Translations under genes and position numbers: made by a program | The notes under the pieces: model-generated | The model's database searches: none | Told to the model about the DNA's origin: nothing | What the model saw: the letters and a program-made list of their open reading frames with translations, nothing else | Shown here: positions 29,601 through 37,607 of the stretch, one piece after another | How the letters are laid out: each line of letters opens with the position of its first letter | Position numbering within the stretch: the first letter of the stretch is position 1 | Origin: Clostridiaceae bacterium 14S0207 | GTDB taxonomy: Bacteria > Bacillota > Clostridia > Clostridiales > Clostridiaceae | Direction of reading: 5' to 3' | Assembly (NCBI GenBank): GCA_003288255.1 | Contig: CP026600.1 | Coordinates: forward strand, 2,294,001 to 2,358,000 | DNA: 64,000 nt

Positions 29601-31966
29601 TTCATAAAAATACTTACTTTATTCAGATCTTCTTTTTCTATAAATATAAAAATCATTAAATTTAAAATATCTATTTTTTTATTATTACTGTTCATTTCTA
29701 TAGCCAAATTAAGACATCTCTTATAATACAATAAAGCTTTACTTAAATCATTTTGTATAAATAATATATATCCCATATTCTTACTCAAAGTATATATCCT
29801 GGATTTTGAACCATTTATAATATCTAAGTTATCTAAGGCTTTTTTTATATAAAATTTTTCATTTTCTAAATCATATTTATTTTTATAGTTATTAGCAAGT
29901 ATACAACTATATTTTATAACCTTATTAAATTGATGACTTTTTTCCAAATGATATATAAGTTGATCTAAATTTTTATATTTAGTTTTATAATTTATTTCAA
30001 TATATTTTACAATGTTATTATGCTTTTCTTTCTTTTCCTCTTCACTCATTTGGTTATATATTATGGATTTTAAAATTTTATTTACAAAAGAACCTGTTTT
30101 TAGTCCATTCTTATCTGTAACTTGTAAAATCCCTTTAGAAATAAATCCTTTTAATACAGTTTCTACATTGCCTCCTATAATATATTTAACATATTTTATT
30201 ACTTCATTCTTAATTTCATTCTGATTAAAAATAGCTATATATTTTAATACTTCTAATTCATTTTTACTTAGACCTTTTAATTGATTTAATAATATTTTTT
30301 GAACTTCACTAGAAACTTCATATTTCTTGAATTTTTTCTTATCTAGCTTCCAATGCCCATTTTCATTGATGTAAAAAATATTTTTTATATAACAATCTTT
30401 TATAATCTCTAAAATAATTTTAGGATTTCCACAAGTTTGATCTTTAAAACACTCTACTTCTTCGATATTTATTTTATTTGAATTAAAGATATTTTTTACA
30501 TACATATGTATTTCCTGTTTATTAAGTCCATTTAATGTTATTAATTTTCTTCTCTCTATTTTAGAAATTTTACATATGAAATCTCTAAACTGATAATTTT
30601 CTTTAAATTCTTTATTGGAATATGATATTATAAAACTTAAATTTTTTTTATCTAAGGATTTTTTATATGCCTTGAAATTATATTGAACAAATTCTAAAAA
30701 TAATTTTGAGCAATAACAAATATTATCAATTAAAAACACAACATTTTTTGTATTAATAACCTCAAAAAGAAAATTAGATAATCTACTTAAAATTTTTTGT
30801 TTTGCATTTAGAATCTTAGTCATATCTATTCTATCTTTTGAAAATTCTTGTACTACACTACCTAAATCTTTTTTATATCTATTTATAATTTCCTTATCAC
30901 TTATATTTATAATATTCTTTAAAAATTGTGAAAGATCCTCATAACCTTTCTTTATAAAGTCTTCTTCATAATATAATGAACATACTTCGTATTTTTCATA
31001 TTTTAATTTTTCTTCTATTTTTTTTATGAAACTTGTTTTACCTATTCCTAAAGTGCCTTTAATTTCTATTATTCCTTTATTATTTTTAACATTATCTATA
31101 ACTTCATTTAATTCACCAGTTTTTCCTATAAAACTTGGATTAAAATTTAATCTTTCTAATTCATTAAACTCAAATTTACTATATTTTTTATTAAACTCCT
31201 TATTAAAAGTTTGTATAATTCCATTAATACTTTTCACTCCTACAGTATTACCAGATATCATACTCCAACATATTTTTAATATCTTTTTAGTAAAATCTTT
31301 TGAAAAAATTAAAGACTTTTCATTTAAATTAATACATTGTCTCTTATAATTATGTATATTATTAAAATCAATTTTATCTTTAAATATCAATTGAATTCCA
31401 ATAATACCTAGTGAATAAATATTATCTATATATAATATACTTTCCCTTATATTAGTTTGATTAAAAACTTTAAATTCATTTTTAATAGGTTCTTCAATAT
31501 AAGCTTTTTTCTTATCTCTTATTTCTTTTATCTTTAAGCTAGTTAAATCTAAATATTTATAAACATAGCCTTTAAGATGAAGATAATTGATACCTTTCAA
31601 TATATCTACATATAAGTCTAAAAATTCTTCTTCTGAAACCTTATCTATTTCATCTATTAAATCTTTTTTATTTTCTATATACTCTGCCGTATAGTAATAT
31701 ATATTTTTTAAACTTTTTTCATTATTAATTGAACTTATTATTCCAAAGTCATAAACTTTACAAATATATTTAGTATGAATATTAGAAAAATTTTCAAAAT
31801 TATGCTTTAATTCACTTATTTTTTTCTTTGTATAATGATTTTCTTCTATAACATTCATAATTTTTAATTTTCCATTTTTATCCTCATCGCATACTAAATA
31901 AGAAGAACAATAATTAAATTTTTCTATAGCTTTTACTATTCTAAACCTATTATTAACAAGTTTCAT
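26666..31966 (-). CDS. Giant pseudokinase-ATPase-TPR-GAF-GGDEF signalling protein
   Basis: 1766 residues, no membrane segment. Domains in order: a Ser/Thr kinase-like domain (about 1-270) whose catalytic loop reads YVYKYLDLTSL instead of HRDxKxxN, with no DFG seen, so probably inactive; an AAA/NTPase with Walker A GTLGIGKTS (about 303-311) and VVFLIDNICY as Walker B-like; a long helical TPR-type region (about 690-1250); a GAF-like domain (about 1290-1440); a GGDEF domain with the active-site loop GRYGGEEFLIILP (about 1503-1515); and a second GAF-like domain at the C-terminus (about 1640-1766). No RxxD inhibitory site precedes GGEEF. Likely output: cyclic-di-GMP synthesis controlled by ligand sensing. 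Single gene. Confidence 0.85.
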   Translation of the reverse strand: MKLVNNRFRIVKAIEKFNYCSSYLVCDEDKNGKLKIMNVIEENHYTKKKISELKHNFENFSNIHTKYICKVYDFGIISSINNEKSLKNIYYYTAEYIENKKDLIDEIDKVSEEEFLDLYVDILKGINYLHLKGYVYKYLDLTSLKIKEIRDKKKAYIEEPIKNEFKVFNQTNIRESILYIDNIYSLGIIGIQLIFKDKIDFNNIHNYKRQCINLNEKSLIFSKDFTKKILKICWSMISGNTVGVKSINGIIQTFNKEFNKKYSKFEFNELERLNFNPSFIGKTGELNEVIDNVKNNKGIIEIKGTLGIGKTSFIKKIEEKLKYEKYEVCSLYYEEDFIKKGYEDLSQFLKNIINISDKEIINRYKKDLGSVVQEFSKDRIDMTKILNAKQKILSRLSNFLFEVINTKNVVFLIDNICYCSKLFLEFVQYNFKAYKKSLDKKNLSFIISYSNKEFKENYQFRDFICKISKIERRKLITLNGLNKQEIHMYVKNIFNSNKINIEEVECFKDQTCGNPKIILEIIKDCYIKNIFYINENGHWKLDKKKFKKYEVSSEVQKILLNQLKGLSKNELEVLKYIAIFNQNEIKNEVIKYVKYIIGGNVETVLKGFISKGILQVTDKNGLKTGSFVNKILKSIIYNQMSEEEKKEKHNNIVKYIEINYKTKYKNLDQLIYHLEKSHQFNKVIKYSCILANNYKNKYDLENEKFYIKKALDNLDIINGSKSRIYTLSKNMGYILFIQNDLSKALLYYKRCLNLAIEMNSNNKKIDILNLMIFIFIEKEDLNKVSIFMNVVKNMLSKTVYKKGYIKYKQIQSTVNLKRGKLDKSQKIAHAMLPLCSGKYEKYSGKFYFILGNIEYGNGNLQKAYDNYVISRKIFEKYKQSQNLAKVLNNLSIIEIYFNHNLKSCESLLKKCLKIHQITGGYQEQLYPLYNLVNLYIKISKIKKAKEYALLILSESEKYKSQKECIIAYSLLFNINSEIYNFKEAQKYYQLSYKFIINGNYPEIIKNDFYVRSMNYFFNLKCTEHIQRFTEFILNSSKQLSETDKVEIFLINQISRFIKNYFTSNDKKLQDEAFIKLLKRIKSCKDILEKRKFLVNLGIIVVKSKLFINKVYEELKTTEQGDFKYTHLSKKYFITSFCEERQRLKYLKLALQEAQNEVNHLMMSKIYIEIGNYYKNKDFYNSINNYFYAYKQIRYILKNMDLIYRDKFIEYNNLIECIEGISLIESKFNTQKNIKFEQKSRLSWQDNYLDYNYLEEIFNNRAFKEYYKIEHAKFIGTKIEDINEVIGKIAEDSKINLDNILKYLTWTSLGTFGAIVKCEKNKFEILMSTNNKLDLPNSLINVICKNCDKPMIVDDTYIQNIQPNNLFLDLQKSFCMPLYNKAIGNKDNVKTYLYIETDRIIDDINKDNAYRCIKMKKILNYVVKNYILELNSNIDKLTKTLNRSAMELRLANVLNEAALRKEEVSIIMVDIDNFKSINDEFGHLIGDKVLKEVCNIIFSQITPNQYVGRYGGEEFLIILPKCTCDQAFKLSEKIRKKIYNDRYINNNIRVSISAGISSYPSQGIELWHLINKADMALYKAKKTGKNKSIIWDESFKDEEKNNNKLIWSIKNNEVKEYENINFMLRCIELLNKKQDKKEKLTIILNDLLNIMRGQYIVIYEVNADHSYSEEMSVIKDKKNVSKFVSKKLMNEVVNNKKGIVTINWEKSQYKSYIGNRVDAYSSIICPLIKNEEVIGLLYLKVSIKVQEFTTKEYNFVNIIANILCNLY

Positions 31967-32074
31967 TGTCTCCCCTCTTCGCCCTATAACTTGTAATTAA
32001 CTTCTTTTTTTTAATAATTATATCATAAAATTTATCTATACTCTCTATACTTATTAAAATTTCGTATAATAAAA

Positions 32075-32110
32075 GTCTATAAAGCTTATATATTTCAACA
32101 CTTTATAGAC
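32075..32110 (-). terminator. Terminator of the M14 peptidase gene
   Basis: 10-bp stem GTCTATAAAG (32075-32084) with CTTTATAGAC (32101-32110), then TTTTATTATACG on the minus strand. Confidence 0.75.
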
Positions 32111-32125
32111 CTAATGTCCTTTATT

Positions 32126-33400
32126 CTATATAATTGCTGCTTCCAATAGCAATGATGTATTATCCATATAAATTTTATCAAATTGACTTATTGGCAATGG
32201 ATTTTTACCTTTTCCTACCTCAACTGTATATCCTGGACGTAAATATTCTTTTATAAACCAATCTTTATATCCTGCATAAGAAGTTATACCCGTTGTTTCT
32301 CCTAATTCATAACCACTTACATTTGCTAAAACTTCTCCTATGCTCTTAGCTTCTTTTGTGGCCATATCCTTATATTGCCAATATATAACTTCACCTTGAC
32401 TATGATACGCTAAAACTAATCTAAAATCTTTTTCTCTTGTAAAGTTAGCTAAAGCTCTTGATTCAGGTTCTGACTCTGGATAAGGTCCTCCATATCTGGT
32501 TGGTCCTGGCCCATATACTCCATATATTTCTTCTGCAGCCTTAGATTCTTCAAAAGAAGCATTATAATTATGATTTAAATCTACTCCTCTTATATTTGCA
32601 CTCCAATCTTTTGAAAAATCCAAATTTCCTTTGTTCCAATTAATTAAATCATCATAATAAGGATTGCCCTTCTTAAGTCCATTAATCACCAAATCTATAC
32701 CATCTGGATTTACCATTGGAATAATATATATAGAACTTTCATTCCAAATTTGTTTTGGAGAATATTTTCCTATGTTATTACCTTCAAAATATGCTTTTGA
32801 AAAATTTTCTATAAATTTCATTAGGAGTACTGATGTTATCCATTCTAAAGCATGATGAGATGCATTATATCCTACTACATTCTCCCCTTTTCCCAACTTG
32901 ATATAATATAAGTTTTTTCCTAAAATACTTTGTCCAATAGTACCTACTTCTATAAATGGATATAAAACTTTTAGTGACTTTATATTTTTCTCCATAACTT
33001 CATAATCATATTCTATATTCGTAGGTACCACCTCCAAATTAGAATAAGGTATTATGAGTTCTTGTCCAATATATATTAAATCTGGATTCTTTAACTTATT
33101 AATAAGCACCAATCTATTCACCGTAGTTTTAAATTTTTTAGCAATATCATTTAGAGTATCTCCCTTTCTAACTACATAATTAAAAAAACCTTTATAAAAA
33201 CTTTCTAATACTCTATCAGTTCTATCATCTACTATTCCTGTTGGTAACAGTCCATTATTTCCCTGAAACCTCATTAATGCTTGTTTAGTTTTAGCTCCAA
33301 ATATTCCATCTACACCATTTTTATAATAGCCTAATTGTCCTAACAAAGATTGCAATCTTTGAACCTTTGTCCCTTTATCTCCCTCTTTTAAAATAATCAA
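32126..33400 (-). CDS. Peptidoglycan-binding/LysM/M14 carboxypeptidase (gamma-D-Glu-diamino acid endopeptidase type)
   Basis: 424 residues. Order: peptidoglycan-binding repeat (about 5-70, GDKGTKVQRLQSLLGQLGYY), LysM (about 75-122, YVVRKGDTLNDIAKKFKTTV), then an M14 zinc peptidase domain. M14 residues: the zinc pair in SHHALEW (about 181-187), zinc His in YHSQGE, and catalytic Glu in TVEVGKG. The layout matches endopeptidase I of Bacillus sphaericus, which cuts gamma-D-Glu-diaminopimelate bonds in spore peptidoglycan. No signal peptide is visible, in line with action inside the mother cell or spore. Role in sporulation or germination is inferred. Confidence 0.85.
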   Translation of the reverse strand: MIILKEGDKGTKVQRLQSLLGQLGYYKNGVDGIFGAKTKQALMRFQGNNGLLPTGIVDDRTDRVLESFYKGFFNYVVRKGDTLNDIAKKFKTTVNRLVLINKLKNPDLIYIGQELIIPYSNLEVVPTNIEYDYEVMEKNIKSLKVLYPFIEVGTIGQSILGKNLYYIKLGKGENVVGYNASHHALEWITSVLLMKFIENFSKAYFEGNNIGKYSPKQIWNESSIYIIPMVNPDGIDLVINGLKKGNPYYDDLINWNKGNLDFSKDWSANIRGVDLNHNYNASFEESKAAEEIYGVYGPGPTRYGGPYPESEPESRALANFTREKDFRLVLAYHSQGEVIYWQYKDMATKEAKSIGEVLANVSGYELGETTGITSYAGYKDWFIKEYLRPGYTVEVGKGKNPLPISQFDKIYMDNTSLLLEAAII

Positions 33401-33604
33401 AAAATCACCTCAAAAATTTCTTTATAATATATTATTGTATAATTTATTTTTGTTTTTGTGATAATTATAGTTAATTTTACTTTCAATATTTCTTTATAAT
33501 TTAAAATTGTAAGGATTTCTTAATTAAACTATTTATTAATTAGTGTATAATAATATATAATATTATGTTAAAATGTTTCTTAATTTTACAGAAAGGTTGG
33601 TACA

Positions 33605-34732
33605 ATGTTTAAAAACAAAAAAATACCCTATATAGAGTTTTTTCCAATAATAGTACTTTCTATTATTGCCTTTAATTTATTAAACCATCTAGATATTGTT
33701 AAAGGAAGTTTAGGAGTTGTTATATCTTGTTTTTCAGCTTTCATATGGGCCTTTGGTATAGCATACTTATTAAATCCACTAATGATGTATTTTGAAAAAA
33801 GGTTTAAACTTTCTAGACCTATTGCCCTTTTAATAGTTTATGTTATTGTTGTCGGTTTTATCATCCTTTTAATCACAATAGTAACCCCTACGATTATACA
33901 TAGTATAAAAGATTTATTTAACTCTTTACCAAACTACATAGTAAAAACTCAAGATACTATAAATCACTTTTTAGATAACAGTAAATTTTTTCAAAACGCA
34001 GACATAAGGGAAACTATAGAAAACGCATTTTCTAATATAAATTCTATAAATTCTTCCATAAGTAAATTTTTAAACGGAATTTTAGAAAAAGGTGTTAATA
34101 CTATTTTTACTACAGCTATTGGTTTTACATCTTCTTTTATAAAACTTATTTTCGGTTTAATTATATCTATATACATGTTAAAAGATAAAGAAGTTTTTAT
34201 AAAGAACATAAAACGTCTATTTTATGCACTCTTAAAAAAAGAACATGTAGATGATTTTACTATTTTTGCAAGAGAAGTTAATATGATTTTTTCTAAATAT
34301 ATAATAGGAAAATTTATAGATTCTTTAATAATAGGTATTTTGTGTTTTATAGGATTGACTATTTTAAGAATTCCTTATTCACCTTTACTTAGTTTAATTG
34401 TTGGTATTACAAATATGATACCTTATTTTGGTCCTTTTATTGGAATGGTTCCAGCTACATTATTAACTTTACTTTCCAGCCCTTTAAAGGCTTTATGGGT
34501 TCTTATTTTTATAATATTACTTCAACAATTTGATGGATGGTATTTAGGACCTAAGATTCTAGGAAGTCACGTTGGATTAAGTCCATTTTGGATTATTCTT
34601 GGTATAACTGTTGGTGGAAGTGCATTTGGTGTGCTAGGAATGTTCTTAGGTGCTCCTGTTATGGCTATAATTAAAATGTTTGTAGATCGTTTTATCTCAA
34701 AAAAATTAAAGAAAAAAAACTTAGAAATTTAA
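33605..34732 (+). CDS. AI-2E (YtvI/PerM-type) family permease
   Basis: 375 residues, about seven to eight transmembrane segments. The family signature GITNMIPYFGPFIGMVPA (about 275-292), DGWYLGPKILGSHVGLSPFWIILGI (about 311-335) and a C-terminal GVLGMFLGAPVMAIIK are present. Family members export AI-2 or act in Na+/H+ antiport; the substrate here is unknown. AAAGGTTGG precedes the ATG. Single gene ending in a terminator shared with tsaD. Confidence 0.88.
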   Translation: MFKNKKIPYIEFFPIIVLSIIAFNLLNHLDIVKGSLGVVISCFSAFIWAFGIAYLLNPLMMYFEKRFKLSRPIALLIVYVIVVGFIILLITIVTPTIIHSIKDLFNSLPNYIVKTQDTINHFLDNSKFFQNADIRETIENAFSNINSINSSISKFLNGILEKGVNTIFTTAIGFTSSFIKLIFGLIISIYMLKDKEVFIKNIKRLFYALLKKEHVDDFTIFAREVNMIFSKYIIGKFIDSLIIGILCFIGLTILRIPYSPLLSLIVGITNMIPYFGPFIGMVPATLLTLLSSPLKALWVLIFIILLQQFDGWYLGPKILGSHVGLSPFWIILGITVGGSAFGVLGMFLGAPVMAIIKMFVDRFISKKLKKKNLEI

Positions 34733-34744
34733 AATCTTAAACTT

Positions 34745-34784
34745 AAAGGCTATATCAAAATACTTGAACTTTGATATAGCCTTT
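34745..34784. terminator. Bidirectional terminator, permease/tsaD
   Basis: 15-bp stem AAAGGCTATATCAAA (34745-34759) with 34770-34784. Confidence 0.8.
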
Positions 34785-34788
34785 AATA

Positions 34789-35811
34789 TTATCTTTCACC
34801 AAGTTTTAAATTTGGAACTGCATTAATATTTAAAGAAGTTACTCTGCCCTTCATATGTTCAAAATAAGCTGCACTACCAATCATTGCTGCATTATCTGTA
34901 CATAAAATAGGTGCTGGATATAAAATTTTAATGTTATTTTTTTGTCCTTCTTTATCTAAAGTATCTCTAAGACAAGAATTACATGCGACTCCACCTGCAA
35001 TAACTATTTTATCAACTTTTTTCTTTTTACATGCTTTCATCGCATTCTGAACCAATACTTCCACTGCAGCTCTCTGAAAAGATGCTGCTAAATCTGCTCT
35101 ATTAATTTCTTCATTTTTCATACTCTTTTTATTGATATAATTTAATACTGAAGATTTTAATCCACTAAATGAAAAATCTAAAGTTTCTTCATTGAACTTA
35201 GCCTTAGGAAACTCTATAGCATATGGATCTCCTTCTTTTGATAATTTATCTATTTTAGGACCACCAGGATATCCAAGACCAATGGCCCTCGCAACTTTAT
35301 CAAAAGCTTCTCCAGCTGCATCATCTCTTGTTTGCCCTAGGACTTCAAATTCACCATAATCTTTCATATGTACAATAAAAGTATGTCCTCCTGATACTAC
35401 TAAACAAATGAATGGAGGCTTTAACTCTTTATGTTGTATAAAGTTTGCACAAATATGACCTTCTATATGATTTACTCCAATTAATGTTTTTTTTGTAGCA
35501 TATGCTAATCCCTTGGCATATTGAAGTCCAACTAAAAGTGCACCAACAAGTCCTGGTCCATAAGTAACCCCTATAGCATCTATTTCTTCCATAGTTGTAT
35601 TAGCTTCTGCTAGGGCTTCTTTTACAACTAAACTTATTGCCTCTATATGCTTTCTAGAAGCTACCTCTGGAACAACTCCACCAAATTTTTCATGAATATT
35701 TATTTGAGATGAAATTATATTAGATAAAACCTCTCTACCATCTATTACTACTGCAGCTGAAGTTTCATCACAACTTGACTCTATAGCAAGTATTTTCATA
35801 CCTTTTTTCAT
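34789..35811 (-). CDS. tsaD: tRNA t6A37 threonylcarbamoyltransferase TsaD
   Basis: 340 residues. Transfers threonylcarbamoyl to A37 of ANN-decoding tRNAs in the TsaB-TsaD-TsaE complex. Seen: ASKHA-type start [15 protein letters not shown], metal-binding [11 protein letters not shown] (about 109-119), TFGP-like [23 protein letters not shown] and [17 protein letters not shown] lies 9 nt before the ATG. The partners tsaE and tsaB are at 49177-50348, so the complex is encoded in two places in this window. Confidence 0.97.
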   Translation of the reverse strand: MKKGMKILAIESSCDETSAAVVIDGREVLSNIISSQINIHEKFGGVVPEVASRKHIEAISLVVKEALAEANTTMEEIDAIGVTYGPGLVGALLVGLQYAKGLAYATKKTLIGVNHIEGHICANFIQHKELKPPFICLVVSGGHTFIVHMKDYGEFEVLGQTRDDAAGEAFDKVARAIGLGYPGGPKIDKLSKEGDPYAIEFPKAKFNEETLDFSFSGLKSSVLNYINKKSMKNEEINRADLAASFQRAAVEVLVQNAMKACKKKKVDKIVIAGGVACNSCLRDTLDKEGQKNNIKILYPAPILCTDNAAMIGSAAYFEHMKGRVTSLNINAVPNLKLGER

Positions 35812-36004
35812 TATTAAACCCTCATTTCAATTCAAAGTTTATATCAAAACTTCTATATTACTTATAATAATTAATTATATCGTTTTTACACTAATTATTC
35901 AATTTTAACTTTAAACATAAATTTTAAGTTATAAACTATGTTATTATATAATCTATATAAGATAATCTTAACATCTTTAAATATTAAGGAGATGAATATA
36001 AAAT

Positions 36005-36640
36005 ATGAATAACACCTATGCAAAGATAATTGTAGATGGTTCTCCTATTTCAAAATCTAATTTTAAATTATTTAATGTTAATGGAAGAGCAATTTTACCT
36101 GTTAACTCTGGTAAATATCATGATAGATATGCATTATACGAAGAAGAAATTGCTCTAAAAGCTAGAGCCCAAAATCCTTCCACGATTATAGAGGAAGCTG
36201 TCATAGCTGTTTTAAAGGTATTTTATAAAAGTAGTAAACGTCATCCTGACACAAATAACATAACAAAAAGTATTTTTGATGGTATAGAAAAAAGCGGACT
36301 TATAATAAATGATGCCCAAATAAGAAGAATAATTATAGAGGAGTTTTATGATAAAAAAAACCCTCGCTTTGAACTAGAACTTTTTGCCGAAAGTATTTAC
36401 AAAATAAATTATTCTATCTGTAAACGGGAGATTAAAGAAAAACCTATTTTATATTCTCCACCACCTAACTCTAAAAAAACTTGTAAAACTCCAATCATAC
36501 CATCGACTAAAACTTCAAGTGAATCTATGAATAAATTTACCTGTTCAATTTGTAATAAAAATTTTATAAAAGATGACCTTATATCTGCTAATAAAGGCAA
36601 AACTTTTATATGTAAATCATGTTTTAAGAAATCTTTTTAA
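36005..36640 (+). CDS. RusA-like endonuclease with C-terminal zinc ribbon
   Basis: 211 residues. The first about 130 match RusA Holliday-junction resolvases: KRHPDTNNITKSIFDGI...LIINDAQIRRI (about 79-108). RusA uses three Asp (D70, D72, D91 in E. coli); here D82 and D103 are present but the middle one is N84. A Pro/Ser/Thr-rich linker leads to a zinc ribbon with CSIC (180-183) and CKSC (203-206). RusA genes are usually phage-borne; no phage gene is next to it. Whether it is an active resolvase, a nuclease of other specificity or a DNA-binding remnant is open. GGAG is 13 nt from the ATG, a weak spacing. Confidence 0.7.
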   Translation: MNNTYAKIIVDGSPISKSNFKLFNVNGRAILPVNSGKYHDRYALYEEEIALKARAQNPSTIIEEAVIAVLKVFYKSSKRHPDTNNITKSIFDGIEKSGLIINDAQIRRIIIEEFYDKKNPRFELELFAESIYKINYSICKREIKEKPILYSPPPNSKKTCKTPIIPSTKTSSESMNKFTCSICNKNFIKDDLISANKGKTFICKSCFKKSF

Positions 36641-36731
36641 CAAATTATATAAGTACCCTTATATTTTAGTTATATAAACTAATTAGTATTAATAAATATA
36701 TATAGATACTAAACTTATAAGGAGCCTTAAC

Positions 36732-36809
36732 ATGTTAAAGTTTATAAAGCAGTTTACCTTTAAAAAAAATTATTATGTATTACGAAGGATTGTTTATGGA
36801 TATTATTGA
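36732..36809 (+). CDS. 25-codon ORF overlapping the PIN gene start
   Basis: Encodes a basic peptide starting MLKFIKQFTFKKNYYVLRR and ending VYGYY. AAGGAG lies 7 nt before the ATG, the best ribosome-binding site in this stretch. Its TGA stop (36807-36809) overlaps the start region of the PIN-domain gene in another frame. Probably a leader ORF that couples translation of the PIN gene; too short to be a known type of antitoxin. Not recognised. Confidence 0.45.
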   Translation: MLKFIKQFTFKKNYYVLRRIVYGYY

Positions 36810-37455
36810 ATATCCTTTTTCAGAATGTAACTTTAACGCTGGTAGCTCTATCATGATGGACACATGCTTTATATTAACTTTGCTTTATGATAAGGATCCT
36901 AAAAATAGAGAATGTTGTAATATAGCAACAAAATTAAAATTATTAGATTGCAACCTTTATATAACCGATATGGTAGCAGCAGAGACTATAAATCAAATTA
37001 CTAAAAAATTGTTTTTAAATGATATGAAATATAGACTAGAAAAGGTACAACCTGTTAACACTATATCTGATATAAATTTGATAATAGCTTGCTTTAACAA
37101 ACATCATCGTAAAATAATTCGCGAAAAAAAATTAGAGAAATATAAGGAAATTCCATTTAATAAATATTTCTATAATATTTGTAAAAATGAGTGGAAAAAA
37201 GATTTACTAAAAGTCTATTTTGATAAATCTGTAGAATTGCACACTTATTTAGAAAATATTTTAAATTTTGAATATCTAAGCATTAATAAAGATTGTATTA
37301 ACATTGCAAAAACTTTTATGAATGAATACATGTTATCTGTCAATGATGCGTTTCATCTTGCTTGCTCTCAATACTATGGCATACAATATTTTCTAACCTT
37401 AGATAGAGATTTTCAAAGCAATATTCAAACTACTGTTAAATTATTAAAAATTTAA
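36796..37455 (+). CDS. PIN-domain putative ribonuclease
   Basis: 219 residues from the ATG at 36796, which has AAGG 7 nt upstream; an in-frame ATG at 36775 lacks a ribosome-binding site. PIN acidic residues are in place: Asp in SIMMDTCFILTLL (about 18-30), Glu in VAAETINQI (about 59-67), Asp in LSVNDAFHLACSQ (about 185-197) and Asp in FLTLDRDF (about 204-211). VapC toxins are PIN nucleases of about 130-150 residues; this one is longer, has a helical insert (about 75-155), and has no VapB-like antitoxin beside it. The target RNA is unknown. Confidence 0.8.
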   Translation: MDIIEYPFSECNFNAGSSIMMDTCFILTLLYDKDPKNRECCNIATKLKLLDCNLYITDMVAAETINQITKKLFLNDMKYRLEKVQPVNTISDINLIIACFNKHHRKIIREKKLEKYKEIPFNKYFYNICKNEWKKDLLKVYFDKSVELHTYLENILNFEYLSINKDCINIAKTFMNEYMLSVNDAFHLACSQYYGIQYFLTLDRDFQSNIQTTVKLLKI

Positions 37456-37488
37456 AGAACATGCTATTTATTAGTATGTTCTTTTTTT
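37454..37488 (+). terminator. Terminator of the PIN gene
   Basis: 13-bp stem AAAGAACATGCTA (37454-37466) with 37472-37484 (one G-T pair), then TTTT. Confidence 0.85.
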
Positions 37489-37532
37489 AGCTATTTTGCA
37501 TAAAACTTTAACTTTAAATTTTATTTTCATTT

Positions 37533-37572
37533 TTGTCACCTAATTGTCACATAAGTTTTTTATTATTTAAAT
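37533..37572 (+). promoter_or_regulatory. htrA promoter with TTGTCAC direct repeat
   Basis: TTGTCAC occurs at 37533-37539 and 37544-37550, exactly 11 bp apart. The second copy supplies a -35 TTGTCA, with TTAAAT (37567-37572) 17 nt later as -10. A repeat spaced by one helical turn suggests a response-regulator site. Confidence 0.45.
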
Positions 37573-37607
37573 ATAGAAGTTAAACAAAATCTATGGGAGG
37601 TTAAAAT

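Noticed and set aside
26666-31966. Plus-strand frames of 70-113 codons inside the giant gene
   Set aside because: They are antisense shadows within a continuous 1766-codon frame with recognisable domains.
36005-37455. Prophage or toxin-antitoxin island
   Set aside because: RusA-like and PIN genes are adjacent, but there is no integrase, phage structural gene, att repeat or antitoxin; base composition looks the same as the neighbours.
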